Assembly: GCF_001431415.1 (NCBI RefSeq)
Contig: NZ_LDJI01000010.1
Span: 1-64,000, forward strand
Length of the DNA stretch: 64,000 nt
Source: Stenotrophomonas humi
Lineage (GTDB): Bacteria; Pseudomonadota; Gammaproteobacteria; Xanthomonadales; Xanthomonadaceae
Direction: 5' to 3'
Under the pieces are notes generated by a model. It was not told the DNA's origin. It did no database searches and saw only the letters and a program-made list of their open reading frames with translations. The translations under genes and the position numbers were made by a program. Positions 9,646 to 18,815 of this stretch are shown here, piece after piece; position 1 is the first letter of the stretch, and each line of letters begins with the position of its first letter.

Positions 9646-10934
9646 GGCACCAGGTGCGTGTGCTGGGTCGAATGGCAGGCCGCGCGCTGTGGGCAGTTGC
9701 ATTGTGCGGCGCATGCGCATCGAGCGTATCGGCCAGTGGCGGGTGTGGCATGGCGTTGTTGCGCGAACTCGGCTGGCAGGTGAGCGACAGTGCCGTCACG
9801 CAACCGTTGATTGCAGGCGGCACGCCCTGTCAGCGCGCGTCCCTGGCCGATGCACGGGCGCATCGCGATCTGCAGTTGCAGGTACCACGGAACTTCGGTC
9901 CGCTGCAGCGCGAACGGTTGGCTGCCGAGGTACTGCAGCAACCGGCCAGCGTGTGTGCGTATCTGTTCAGGCTGGGCGATGCGACGCGCACGGCTGCCAC
10001 GCGGCTGCAGGACAACCGCGGCTATCGCTTCTCGGCCGTGCAGCTGGGTTGGATAGGCTTTGGCCTGGGCGGCGCCAAGACGCAGGGTTGGCAGCGTTTC
10101 CGTAGTTTTGGCCGTGGCTATGCGCCGGTGGCCACGAATTCACAGGCACTGGATGCGTTCTACCGCGGGCATGTGCGTTCCGAATGCGGCGTGGGGCGAC
10201 AGGTTGCGCAACTGGCAACGCAGCGTGAGTTGTATGGCGATGCGTTGTTCGACCGGGAGTTCAGCGCTGGTGAGCTGTCGATTGGTACGTTCCTCACCCT
10301 GCACCAGACCGACAGCATCCTGCTGGGCCACAGTGCCGGTGAATTCTTTGCCGATGGCAAGGCGGTGCGTACCTCAGCCATGGGGCGGCAGGCGTTCATG
10401 GGTGCACCGGGTTTTATCGCGCATGTGTTCGACAGGAAGTATCTGGATGACATCCACAACCAGGCCGAGAATTTCGTCATCACCGATCTCAGTGCCGCCG
10501 CCGCGCAGGCGCTGGCGAGGCACGGTGGCTTTGCGCACTACGACGCGGTGAACCGGCAGGTATGGGAGCTGTCGCAACAGATGCCGGGCGCTGGCTGGCG
10601 CCGCTTCGAGCGCCTGCTGTATGAGCGTGACCCGGTCCTGCGCGCGGCGCTGCCGCCGGAGCAGCAGCAGGTGCTGGCGCGTATCGACACGTTGCTGGCC
10701 GATCCGGTCTATCGCGAGCTGATGCTCTACGTGCATCCCAAGGGCGTGCGCCCTTTGGGGTATCACATTGCCCGCTTGCTCGACCGTAATCCGCGCACAC
10801 CTTTCAGTATCGACCTGGCCCTGCACAATCTGCACACCACGCTTTACCGGCGCTGGGTGGACGCGCATCTGCGCGCCTGCGGCAATGTATTTGGCGACAC
10901 AACCAACGGAGATGGAACATGGAACTGGGCATGA
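9642..10934 (+). CDS. Secreted protein of unknown function
   Basis: I do not recognise this 430-residue protein. It has a signal peptide (WAVALCGACASSVSASG) and is otherwise soluble. Regions that look conserved include the segment around ECGVGRQVAQLATQRELYGD, then LFDREFSAGELSIGTF, LGHSAGEFFADGKAV, and HNQAENFVITDLS. A Cys followed by a helix with ELYGxxLF, and a later N-x-A-E-N-F-V, faintly recalls bacterial transglutaminases, but this is memory-based and weak. It starts with GTG overlapping the lipoprotein gene's stop (an ATG at 9672 is an alternative). It overlaps the following dehydrogenase gene by 16 bp, giving a tight three-gene unit. Confidence 0.6.
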   Translation: MRHQVRVLGRMAGRALWAVALCGACASSVSASGGCGMALLRELGWQVSDSAVTQPLIAGGTPCQRASLADARAHRDLQLQVPRNFGPLQRERLAAEVLQQPASVCAYLFRLGDATRTAATRLQDNRGYRFSAVQLGWIGFGLGGAKTQGWQRFRSFGRGYAPVATNSQALDAFYRGHVRSECGVGRQVAQLATQRELYGDALFDREFSAGELSIGTFLTLHQTDSILLGHSAGEFFADGKAVRTSAMGRQAFMGAPGFIAHVFDRKYLDDIHNQAENFVITDLSAAAAQALARHGGFAHYDAVNRQVWELSQQMPGAGWRRFERLLYERDPVLRAALPPEQQQVLARIDTLLADPVYRELMLYVHPKGVRPLGYHIARLLDRNPRTPFSIDLALHNLHTTLYRRWVDAHLRACGNVFGDTTNGDGTWNWA

Positions 10935-11833
10935 TCGGGCTGGGGCGCATGGGCGCCAACATGGCGCAGCGGCTGCAGCGTGGAGGCGTCACCGTCACCG
11001 GCTTTGATCCGGGCGAGCAGGCGCGCGCGCAGGTGCTTGAAAACGGCATCGCCGCGGTGGAGTCGTTGCAGGCGCTGGTGCAGGCGCTGCCGGCGCCGCG
11101 TGTGCTGTGGCTGATGGTGCCCTCCAAGGTCGTGGATGCCACACTCGATGCGCTGCTGCCCCTGTTGTCGCCACATGACGTGGTGATCGATGGTGGCAAC
11201 TCCTGGTACCGAGATTCACTGCGACGCGCAGCGCGTTGTGCCGAACAGCAGGTGGGCTTTGTCGATTGCGGTACCAGTGGCGGTGTGTGGGGGCTGCAGG
11301 AAGGTTACTGCCTGATGATCGGCGGCGAGACGGCGGTGGTGACGCAGCTGACGCCACTGTTCAAGGCATTGGCGCCAGCGGCGGACCGTGGCTGGGCGCA
11401 CGTGGGACCGGTCGGCGCCGGCCACTTCAGCAAGATGGTCCACAACGGCATCGAGTACGGAATGATGCAGGCCTATGCCGAAGGCTTCGCGTTGATGCAG
11501 AAGAAGGCCGACCTGGAGCTGGACCTGGCGCAGGTGGCCGAGGTCTGGCGCCACGGCAGCGTGGTGCGGTCGTGGTTGCTGGACCTCAGCGCCGACGCCC
11601 TGAAGCGCAACCCGGGCCTGGCCGGCATTGCGCCCTATGTGGAGGATTCGGGCGAAGGGCGGTGGACCGTCAGCGAGGCCATTGAGCTGGATGTCCCGGC
11701 ACCGGTGATCACGCTGTCATTGCTGGAGCGACTGCGGTCGCGTGAGGACAATTCGTTCACCGACCGCATGCTCGCGGCCATGCGCAACGAGTTTGGCGGA
11801 CATGCGATCAAGCCCAGTGGCGGGAGCCAGTGA
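10919..11833 (+). CDS. gnd: Short-type 6-phosphogluconate dehydrogenase (decarboxylating), GntZ/YqeC-like
   Basis: The 304-residue product matches the short (about 300 residues), usually NAD-preferring class of 6-phosphogluconate dehydrogenases, which make ribulose 5-phosphate. An N-terminal Rossmann fold shows MIGLGRMGANMAQRL. The substrate loop VDCGTSGGVWG and the catalytic Lys/Asn segment GAGHFSKMVHNGIEYGMMQ are present. The start lies in the end of the preceding gene with a good GGAGATGGA ribosome site. The symbol is used in the broad sense; cofactor preference cannot be read from the sequence. Confidence 0.9.
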   Translation: MELGMIGLGRMGANMAQRLQRGGVTVTGFDPGEQARAQVLENGIAAVESLQALVQALPAPRVLWLMVPSKVVDATLDALLPLLSPHDVVIDGGNSWYRDSLRRAARCAEQQVGFVDCGTSGGVWGLQEGYCLMIGGETAVVTQLTPLFKALAPAADRGWAHVGPVGAGHFSKMVHNGIEYGMMQAYAEGFALMQKKADLELDLAQVAEVWRHGSVVRSWLLDLSADALKRNPGLAGIAPYVEDSGEGRWTVSEAIELDVPAPVITLSLLERLRSREDNSFTDRMLAAMRNEFGGHAIKPSGGSQ

Positions 11834-12035
11834 ATCTGACCATGTAACCGTTTGCAGGAACACGGTCACAGACGGACATCACAGGCCGTTCACACCTTCA
11901 GGATTTCGTGCAATCCTGTCCTGAGAGGTCAGTAATGCTGTCGTTTCAGTGGCGACGCCGCTGGCCGCCTGTTACCACCGTTGATGACACGCCGGCCCAC
12001 AGTCGCTGCGGGCCGGCCCGTGCAAAGGGGAAGGG

Positions 12036-13853
12036 ATGGCGCTGCGACTGACCGATGAGGACTGGGGCCGCTGGCGCCTGATCGGGCTCGCGTTGGCTGC
12101 CCTGCTCATCATCATCGTGCCGGCCCTGACGCTGCAGCGGCTGTCCCACGAAAGCATCAACGCGGCCAATTGGCTGGCGCATACCCAGGCCGTCGGTGCG
12201 CGCCTGTACAGCCTGCATGCCGGCATCCGCGATACCGAGTCCGCCGCGCTGACCCTTTCGCTGGGGGTGCAGTCGCCGGCATTGCAGCAGCGGCTGTTGC
12301 GTGGCGATCGCGCCACCCACGATCTGAACGAGCTGGTGCGGCTGCTCAACGACAGTCCCGACCAGCTGGTGCGGCTGGGCAGGATTGAATCGTTGCTCGA
12401 CCACCGCATGGACCTGGCGCGGCAGATCGCGCGCAGCACCGATTCGCCGGAGCGCAAGGCACTGATCGAGGAAATGACCTTCCAGTACCCGATCCGGCCC
12501 TTGGTGGAAGAACTGCAGCAGCGCGAGAACCAGCTGCTCGCCGAGCGCACGCTCAAGGCCCGGCGCCAGCAACATCTGTCGTCGGTGGTGACCTGGTCTG
12601 CGCTGGTGGTACAGCTGCTGTTGCTGGCCCTGGTGCTGTGGTTGCTCAAGCGCCAGATCGGCAGCCGTGCAAAGGCCGAGCAGCGCCTCAGCCGGGCCAG
12701 CGCCCGAGCCAATGCGGTACTGCAGACGGTGCGTGAGCCGATCGTCCTGCTGGATGAACGACTGCGCGTGGTGTTGCACAACACGGCGTTCGCCGAGCTG
12801 TATGGCATGGACAGTGCCGAGGTTGGCCAGCGCCAGCTGCAGGATATAGGCGAGGGTGCGTGGGACGATGCCATCATCCGTCAGCGCTTGGCCGACGTGC
12901 TGCTGCGCGGCCGCGAGCTGTGGGATTTCGAGCATGAACAGCATGGCGTGGATGGCATGGCGCGCACCATGCTGATCAATGCGCGGCGCATGCACCTGCC
13001 GGACGTGGATGACGAAGTAGTGCTGATGACGATCAGCGACATCACCCTGCAGCGTGCCGTGCAGGTGCGGGTGGAGGAGCTGAACCGCCAGCTGGAAGGC
13101 AAGGTCGAGCAGATGGCCGACGTCAACCGTGAGCTGGAAGCCTTCAGTTACTCGGTGTCGCACGACCTTCGGGCGCCGTTGCGGCATGTGGCCGGTTTCT
13201 CCGACAAGCTTGGCAAGCACCTGGGTGAGGCTGCCGATGAAAGAACCCACCACTATCTGCAGGTGATCCGCGAATCGGCGCAGCGCATGGCCGAACTGAT
13301 CGACGATCTGCTGGTGTACTCACGGCTGGGGCGTGGTGCGATGCGGATGCAGCCGGTGGACATGCAATCGCTGGTGGCCGATACGCGCGCGCTGCTGGAT
13401 TCCAATCTGAAAGCCGAGGCTGGCATGGACGGCACCTACCGGCACGTGGAATGGAACATCGGCCCGCTGCCGGTGCTGGTGGCCGACGAGAACATGATGC
13501 GGCAGGTGTGGTTGAACCTGCTTGGCAATGCGGTGAAATACACCGCCGGTCGCGACAAGGCCGTGATTGACGTATCAGCGCAGCATCTGCCCGATGGCAG
13601 TCACCAGTTCTCGGTGAGTGACAACGGTGCGGGCTTCGACATGCAGTACGCCTCCAAACTGTTTGGTGTCTTCCAGCGCCTGCACAAAGCGTCGGAATAC
13701 GCCGGTACCGGTATTGGCCTGGCCAGCGTACGCCGTGTGGTAACCCGCCATGGCGGCCGGGTCTGGGCCGAGGCACAGGTGGGCAAGGGGGCCACTTTCA
13801 GTTTCATCGTTCCTCCCGTTTCCGAACTCACTTACAAGGATGCTTCGATATGA
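12036..13853 (+). CDS. Membrane sensor histidine kinase (CHASE3-like, PAS, HisKA, HATPase)
   Basis: The 605-residue kinase has two membrane segments (about residues 15-33 and 183-205) bracketing a helical CHASE3-like periplasmic domain. A PAS domain follows (about 225-335), then a coiled linker and a HisKA box SYSVSHDLRAPLRH with the phospho-His near residue 374. The ATPase domain has NLLGNAVKYTAGR, DNGAGFD, and GTGIGLASVRR. The kinase core is of the cyanobacterial phytochrome type, but there is no chromophore domain. Its stop overlaps the start of the following single-domain response regulator (ATGA), the classic pairing for this kinase class. The stimulus is unknown. Confidence 0.9.
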   Translation: MALRLTDEDWGRWRLIGLALAALLIIIVPALTLQRLSHESINAANWLAHTQAVGARLYSLHAGIRDTESAALTLSLGVQSPALQQRLLRGDRATHDLNELVRLLNDSPDQLVRLGRIESLLDHRMDLARQIARSTDSPERKALIEEMTFQYPIRPLVEELQQRENQLLAERTLKARRQQHLSSVVTWSALVVQLLLLALVLWLLKRQIGSRAKAEQRLSRASARANAVLQTVREPIVLLDERLRVVLHNTAFAELYGMDSAEVGQRQLQDIGEGAWDDAIIRQRLADVLLRGRELWDFEHEQHGVDGMARTMLINARRMHLPDVDDEVVLMTISDITLQRAVQVRVEELNRQLEGKVEQMADVNRELEAFSYSVSHDLRAPLRHVAGFSDKLGKHLGEAADERTHHYLQVIRESAQRMAELIDDLLVYSRLGRGAMRMQPVDMQSLVADTRALLDSNLKAEAGMDGTYRHVEWNIGPLPVLVADENMMRQVWLNLLGNAVKYTAGRDKAVIDVSAQHLPDGSHQFSVSDNGAGFDMQYASKLFGVFQRLHKASEYAGTGIGLASVRRVVTRHGGRVWAEAQVGKGATFSFIVPPVSELTYKDASI

Positions 13854-14290
13854 GCCCGCTGCGTACGATCCTGATTGCCGAAGACAGCCCCGCCGACGCC
13901 GAAATGGCGATGGATGCGTTGCGTGAGGCCAATCTTGCCAATCCCATCGTGCATGTCGAGGATGGTGTGGAGGCGCTGGACTTCCTGCTGCGCCGGGGCA
14001 ACTTCGCCAACCGTGAGGAAGGCTTGCCGGCGGTCCTGCTGCTGGATATCAAAATGCCCCGGATGGATGGGCTGGAAGTGCTGCAACGCATCCGCGCCGA
14101 AGAAGAGCTCAAGCGGCTGCCGGTGGTGATCCTGTCGTCCTCGCGCGAAGAGAGTGATCTGGCATGCAGCTGGGATCTGGGAGTGAATGCCTACGTGGTA
14201 AAGCCGGTGGATATCGAGCAGTTCTTCAAGGCGGTCAAGGCGATCGGCGTGTTCTGGGCGGTCATCAATCAATCACCGGAAACCGAGTAA
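13850..14290 (+). CDS. Single-domain response regulator (Rcp1-like)
   Basis: The 146-residue stand-alone receiver domain shows IAEDSPADAEM (acidic pocket), the phospho-acceptor Asp in VLLLDIKMPRMDG, the Ser in VILSSSREE, and the Lys in YVVKPVD. It resembles Rcp1-type partners of CHASE/phytochrome-like kinases. The start overlaps the kinase stop by 4 bp, and a receiver-containing hybrid kinase begins 5 bp after its stop. With no output domain it probably passes phosphate on or acts by protein contact. Confidence 0.92.
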   Translation: MSPLRTILIAEDSPADAEMAMDALREANLANPIVHVEDGVEALDFLLRRGNFANREEGLPAVLLLDIKMPRMDGLEVLQRIRAEEELKRLPVVILSSSREESDLACSWDLGVNAYVVKPVDIEQFFKAVKAIGVFWAVINQSPETE

Positions 14291-14295
14291 ACCCC

Positions 14296-15822
14296 ATGCC
14301 GAACCGGGATACAGCGCTGGGGCCCCTGCGGATTCTGCTGGTGGAGGATTCGCCCGAAGATGCGGAGTTGATCGCCGATCAGCTGCTCGAATCCGGGCTG
14401 CAGGCCAGCTTTGACTGCGTGGACAACGAAGCGTGCATGTACCGTGCGCTTTCCGAGCGGATGCCGGACATCGTGTTGTCGGACCTGAGCATGCCGGGGT
14501 TCTCCGGCTACCAGGCGCTGCGCATTCTGCGTGAAATGTATCCACGGGTTCCCTTCATCTTTGTCTCCGGCACGATGGGTGAAGAGACGGCGGTGAATGC
14601 GCTGCAGGAAGGTGCCAACGATTACATCATCAAGCACCTGCCGGCGCGGCTGCCCTCGGCGGTGGTGCGCGCCATCCGCGAGGCACGCAGCGAGATCGAG
14701 CGGCTGCGGGTGGAAGATGAATTGATGCGTGCACAGCGTCTGGAAAGCCTGGCGTTGCTGGCCGCCGGGCTGGGACACGACCTGCGCAACATCCTGCAGC
14801 CGTTGTTGATCGTGCCGGACCTGATCCGCGACCGCAGCGTTGATCCCAAGATCACGCGTCTGGCCGACGTGATCGCCGAATGCGGTCGCCGTGGTCATGA
14901 GATGGTGGATTCGATGCTGTCGTTCGTGCGCGGCTCCAGCCAGCGCAGCGAGCGCATCGTGCTGCAGCGCTTGTTCCAGGCCGTTGGGATGTTGCTCAAG
15001 AGCAGCCTGCCACGCGACGTGGAGCTGCACCTTGAGGTGTCCGATGACCGGATGACGGTGGATGCCAATTACACCGAATTGCAGCAGGTGCTGTTGAACC
15101 TGGCGCTCAACGCCATCCAGGCCATGCCTGACGGTGGCAAGTTGAGTCTGGTGGCCGAGCACTGTCGTGATGCGCAGGGCGACGAACAGGTGCGCATCCG
15201 GGTGAGTGATGAAGGCATCGGTATGGACGAGGTCACGCTGCAGCGCTTGTTCAGCCCGTTCTTCACCACCAAGCCGAAGGGCACCGGTCTGGGGCTGGTG
15301 TCCTGCCACCGCATTGTCGACAGCATTGGCGGCCGGATCGAAGTAAGCAGCGTCCTGGACCGCGGCACCACCTTCGACCTGCTGTTGCCGCTGCAGATGG
15401 CAGCCTCCATCGAGGATACGGCGCCGGTGCCAAGTACCATCCGGCCTGGACGCGGCGAGCGCCTGCTGGTGGTGGACGATGAAGCCACACGGTTGTCGCT
15501 GCTGGGCAATGCACTGTCGAGCCAGGGCTATCGGATGCGCCTTGCCAGCGATGGTGCAGCGGCGATGCGGCTGATGCAGGATGCCGGCCTGCCCGACGTG
15601 GTGCTGGTGGACAGCGGTATCCCGCTGCTGTCGGCCGAGCAGTTGCTCAGGGAAATGCAGGCCATGGGATATCGCGGGCCGGCCATCGTGCTGGAGGACG
15701 CGCAGATGCCGGCATTCGTCGATGGCCAGGCACCGCCCGGCATCAGCGTGCATGTGCTGCCCAAGCCACTGGAGATGCAGCGGGTATTCCGCGCGGTGGC
15801 CGACGCATTGGGCGCGGAGTAA
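14296..15822 (+). CDS. Hybrid REC-histidine kinase-REC protein
   Basis: The 508-residue soluble hybrid has an N-terminal receiver (about residues 10-130; LVEDSPEDAELI, IVLSDLSMPGFSG, FVSGTMGEET, YIIKH). A kinase core follows with the His in AAGLGHDLRNILQP (about residue 160) and ATPase motifs NLALNAIQAMPDG, DEGIGMDE, and GTGLGLVSCHRIV. A C-terminal receiver (about 390-505) keeps VVDDEA and LPKPLE, but its acceptor loop reads VLVDSGIP rather than the usual D-x-x-M-P and may be weakened. It forms one unit with the preceding kinase and regulator, so a branched or retrograde phosphorelay is likely. Confidence 0.88.
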   Translation: MPNRDTALGPLRILLVEDSPEDAELIADQLLESGLQASFDCVDNEACMYRALSERMPDIVLSDLSMPGFSGYQALRILREMYPRVPFIFVSGTMGEETAVNALQEGANDYIIKHLPARLPSAVVRAIREARSEIERLRVEDELMRAQRLESLALLAAGLGHDLRNILQPLLIVPDLIRDRSVDPKITRLADVIAECGRRGHEMVDSMLSFVRGSSQRSERIVLQRLFQAVGMLLKSSLPRDVELHLEVSDDRMTVDANYTELQQVLLNLALNAIQAMPDGGKLSLVAEHCRDAQGDEQVRIRVSDEGIGMDEVTLQRLFSPFFTTKPKGTGLGLVSCHRIVDSIGGRIEVSSVLDRGTTFDLLLPLQMAASIEDTAPVPSTIRPGRGERLLVVDDEATRLSLLGNALSSQGYRMRLASDGAAAMRLMQDAGLPDVVLVDSGIPLLSAEQLLREMQAMGYRGPAIVLEDAQMPAFVDGQAPPGISVHVLPKPLEMQRVFRAVADALGAE

Positions 15823-15944
15823 GCCCAGAGGCGCAGGTGGATGTCGGCCTGCGCGCTCGCTGCCCTATCATGTGCATCCCCACCACGATGCGGGGCCATG
15901 GCTCGCCCCGTCCGGCGCGGGCCGGCCCGTAGGCAATCCACTCC

Positions 15945-16439
15945 ATGACCACCGTGCTCCTCAGTCTGGGCAGCAATCTCCAACCACAGCGTTACCTGCA
16001 ACTGGCCGTGGCCGTGTTGCGCGAACGCTTCGGCGATATCCAGGTTTCACCGGCTTACCGCACGCCAGCGGTGGGCTTCGATGGGCCGGATTTTCTCAAC
16101 AACGCGGTGAAGCTGGAAACCGGATTGCCGTTGATCGAACTGGACGCCTGGTTGCACGCAGTGGAGGATGCGCACGGCCGTGACCGTTCCGGCCCGCGCT
16201 TCAGCGACCGCACCCTGGATATCGACGTGGTGTATTACGGCGATCTGGTGGTGGAAGGCCCCAAGAACCTGCGCATCCCCCGGCCGGAGTTGAAGCATGC
16301 CTTCGTGCTCAAGCCATTGGCCGACATCGCCCCGGAGTTTGTCGACCCTGTCCGCAAGCTGACGTTGGCGCAGATGTGGCGTGAGCATCCGCAGTACGGG
16401 CAGGCCTTCGATGTGGTGGCGCTCGAAGGGTGGGGGTAA
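15945..16439 (+). CDS. folK: 6-hydroxymethyl-7,8-dihydropterin pyrophosphokinase (HPPK)
   Basis: The 164-residue enzyme transfers pyrophosphate from ATP to hydroxymethyl-dihydropterin in folate synthesis. The family signature reads GRDRSGPRFSDRTLDIDVV, and the N-terminal LSLGSNLQPQRYLQ and PAYRTPAVGFDGPDFLN are typical. It faces a pteridine reductase gene tail-to-tail with 19 bp between the stops, giving a small pterin neighbourhood. Confidence 0.93.
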   Translation: MTTVLLSLGSNLQPQRYLQLAVAVLRERFGDIQVSPAYRTPAVGFDGPDFLNNAVKLETGLPLIELDAWLHAVEDAHGRDRSGPRFSDRTLDIDVVYYGDLVVEGPKNLRIPRPELKHAFVLKPLADIAPEFVDPVRKLTLAQMWREHPQYGQAFDVVALEGWG

Positions 16440-16458
16440 CGCTGCGCGCGCAGAAAAC

Positions 16459-17196
16459 TCAGGTCAGCGTGCGCCCGCCATCCAGGCGCAGGGTCTGCCC
16501 GGTGATGTAACCGGCGTCATCCAGCAGCCAGCGCACCGCCGAGGCGATCTCATGTGGTGTGCCGATGCGCGCCATGGGCGTGCGTTCCATCAGTTTCTGC
16601 TTGGCCTGCTCACTCTTGCCCTGCTCCGGCCACAGGATGGCGCCCGGTGCGACCGCGTTGACCCGCACATGGGGGGCAAGTTCCAGTGCCAGTGAACGCG
16701 TGACCATTTCCAGCGCGGCCTTGGCCGTGCTGTAGACCGGATGCTCGCGCAGCGGCTGGGTGGCATGCAGGTCGGTCAGGTTGACGATGGCGCCGCGCTG
16801 CTTGATCAGGTGCGGTGCCGCGGCCTGGGCCAGGAAGAACGGTGCACGCGCATTGACCGCCAGCAGCTCGTCCCACTGTTCCACTTCCACCTGTCCAAAC
16901 GGGGTGGGGAAGAAATTGGAGGCGTTGTTGACCAGCGCGTCGAGCCGGCCGAAATGGCTGACCACCTGTTCCACCATGTCCGGCAGCGTGGTCGGATCGC
17001 GCAGGTCCGCTTCCACGGTCAACACGCTGCCGGGGCGTTCACTTTCCAGGTCGAAGGCCAGCGACTGCATCTCCTCGCAGGACAGGTGTGCATGCAGGGC
17101 CACCCGGTAGCCATGGGCATGCAGGTGCCGGGCGATGGTGGCGCCGATACGGCGGGCACTTCCGGTGACCAGGGCCACCCGTTGGGATTCTGTCAT
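16459..17196 (-). CDS. folM: Pteridine reductase (short-chain dehydrogenase, FolM/PTR1-like)
   Basis: The 245-residue short-chain dehydrogenase has the pteridine-reductase style cofactor motif TGSARRIG (Arg in place of the second Gly). It also has NNASNFFPTPFG and the catalytic Tyr-x-x-x-Lys in YSTAKAALEM, then NAVAPGAILWPE. Such enzymes reduce dihydropterins or unconjugated pterins with NADPH. The start chosen is MTESQRVALVTG, which places the cofactor loop correctly. It is divergent (54 bp) from a methyltransferase gene and convergent with folK. Confidence 0.85.
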   Translation of the reverse strand: MTESQRVALVTGSARRIGATIARHLHAHGYRVALHAHLSCEEMQSLAFDLESERPGSVLTVEADLRDPTTLPDMVEQVVSHFGRLDALVNNASNFFPTPFGQVEVEQWDELLAVNARAPFFLAQAAAPHLIKQRGAIVNLTDLHATQPLREHPVYSTAKAALEMVTRSLALELAPHVRVNAVAPGAILWPEQGKSEQAKQKLMERTPMARIGTPHEIASAVRWLLDDAGYITGQTLRLDGGRTLT

Positions 17197-17250
17197 CTGC
17201 GCTTTCCTCACTCGGCTATCCTGTGCATTGTCCTCGCAAACCGCATTCCC

Positions 17251-18435
17251 ATGCATTCCGACCTGCCCACCCCCGACCCTGACGCGCTTGCGCACAGCGA
17301 CCAGCTGGCGACGCACCTGCGTGAGGACATCCTCGCCCAAGGTGGTGCGGTGCCGTTCTCACGCTTCATGGAACTGGCCCTGTATGCCCCGGGTTGGGGC
17401 TACTACAGCGCCGGTGCCAGCAAATTCGGCGCAGCCGGTGACTTCGTTACCTCGCCGGAGTTGGGGCCGTTGTTTGCCGCCACCACCGCCAACGTGGTGG
17501 CGCCAGTGCTGCAGCAGCTGGGGCCGCAGGCGCGGATGCTGGAACTGGGAGGCGGCAGCGGTGCCTTCGCCGAGATCATGCTCAAGCGGCTGCTGGAACT
17601 GGATGCGCTGCCCGCACGCTATGCCATTCTCGAACCCAGTGCCGATCTGCGCGAGCGTCAGCGCGAACGTCTTGAGAAGGCCCTGATCCCGCCGGTGTTC
17701 GCGTTGGTGGAATGGCTGGACCGCCCGTTTGAGGACGACTGGGATGGCTTGGTGTTCGCCAATGAAGTGATCGATGCGTTGCCAACGCCCCGTTTCCTGG
17801 TCAACGAAGGCGAGATCTACGAAGAAACCGTGGAGCTGGATGGTGAAGGCCGCTTCGTGCGCGGCGCACAGCCGGCCGATGCGTTGACGTCGGCAGCGGT
17901 GCGGCACATCGAGCGTTACCTGGAGCGACCTTTCGCTCAGGATTACCGTTCCGAAGTGCTGCCGCAGTTGCCGTACTGGATCCAGGCCGTGGCCGGTGGC
18001 ATGCAACGCGGCGCGATGCTGTTTGTCGACTATGGCTACACGCGTGCGGAGTTCTACCAGGATGATCGCACCGACGGCACGTTGCGGGCGTTCTATCGGC
18101 ATCGCGTACACAACGATGTCTACCTGTGGCCAGGGCTGCAGGACATCACCGCTTCGGTGGATTTCACCGCGCTGGCCGAAGCGGGCACCAATGCCGGGTT
18201 TGATCTTGCCGGTTACTGCAGCCAGACCAATTTCCTGCTCGGCAACGGCATTACCCAGCTGCTGGAACAAGCCGAAGAACGCAGTGACGAAGTAGGGCGT
18301 ATGCGCCTGCGCGGCCAGCTCAAGCGGCTGACCTTGCCGACCGAGATGGGCGAGCGCTTCCAGGTGATGGCCTTCAGTCGCGATGTGGACATGTCCATGT
18401 CGTTCCTGCTCGGCGATATGACCTGGCGCCTGTGA
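17251..18435 (+). CDS. MidA/NDUFAF7-like SAM-dependent methyltransferase
   Basis: The 394-residue product matches the MidA (DUF185) family. Visible are SRFMELALYAPGWGYY, GDFVTSPELGPLF, the SAM-binding MLELGGGSGAFA, the FANEVIDALP motif, and the late MLFVDYGYTRAEFY. The mitochondrial member methylates an arginine of complex I; the bacterial target is not established. It is followed directly by a vanZ-like gene starting inside its stop codon. Confidence 0.88.
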   Translation: MHSDLPTPDPDALAHSDQLATHLREDILAQGGAVPFSRFMELALYAPGWGYYSAGASKFGAAGDFVTSPELGPLFAATTANVVAPVLQQLGPQARMLELGGGSGAFAEIMLKRLLELDALPARYAILEPSADLRERQRERLEKALIPPVFALVEWLDRPFEDDWDGLVFANEVIDALPTPRFLVNEGEIYEETVELDGEGRFVRGAQPADALTSAAVRHIERYLERPFAQDYRSEVLPQLPYWIQAVAGGMQRGAMLFVDYGYTRAEFYQDDRTDGTLRAFYRHRVHNDVYLWPGLQDITASVDFTALAEAGTNAGFDLAGYCSQTNFLLGNGITQLLEQAEERSDEVGRMRLRGQLKRLTLPTEMGERFQVMAFSRDVDMSMSFLLGDMTWRL

Positions 18436-18815
18436 AAGCGCTCAAGCCGCTGCGGCGGCAGAAATTCTGGCTGCTGCTGTGGTGTACGGCGGTGCTGGGG
18501 GTGATCGTGGTGTGCCTGGTCCCACCGCCACCCCTGGCGCTGCCGCAGAACAGCGACAAGGTCGAGCACTTCCTTGCGTACTTCCTGCTGGCCGGCAGCG
18601 CGGTGCAGCTGTTCGCCACACGTCGCGCGCTGTGCGTGGTGGCACTGGGCCTGGTGGTGATGGGGATTGGCATCGAAGGCTTGCAGGGCGCGTTGACTGA
18701 GACGCGCATGGCCGATCCGATGGATGCGTTGGCCAACAGTGTTGGCGTGCTGGCGGGGATGCTGACGGCATTCACGCCGCTGCGTGATCTGCTGCTGCGT
18801 CTGCAGCCGCGCTGA
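18432..18815 (+). CDS. VanZ-like membrane protein
   Basis: This 127-residue protein has about four hydrophobic segments and a VanZ-type core (DKVEHFLAYFLLAGSAVQL, GIEGLQGALTETRMADPMDALANSVGVLAG). VanZ proteins are associated with low-level teicoplanin resistance, but most family members, this one included, have no proven role. The GTG start overlaps the methyltransferase stop (GTGA). Confidence 0.8.
   Translation: MKALKPLRRQKFWLLLWCTAVLGVIVVCLVPPPPLALPQNSDKVEHFLAYFLLAGSAVQLFATRRALCVVALGLVVMGIGIEGLQGALTETRMADPMDALANSVGVLAGMLTAFTPLRDLLLRLQPR

Noticed and set aside
11946-13253. 435-residue minus-strand frame opposite the sensor kinase
   Set aside because: It is antisense to a kinase with all expected motifs; the His/Gln-rich translation is typical of shadow frames.
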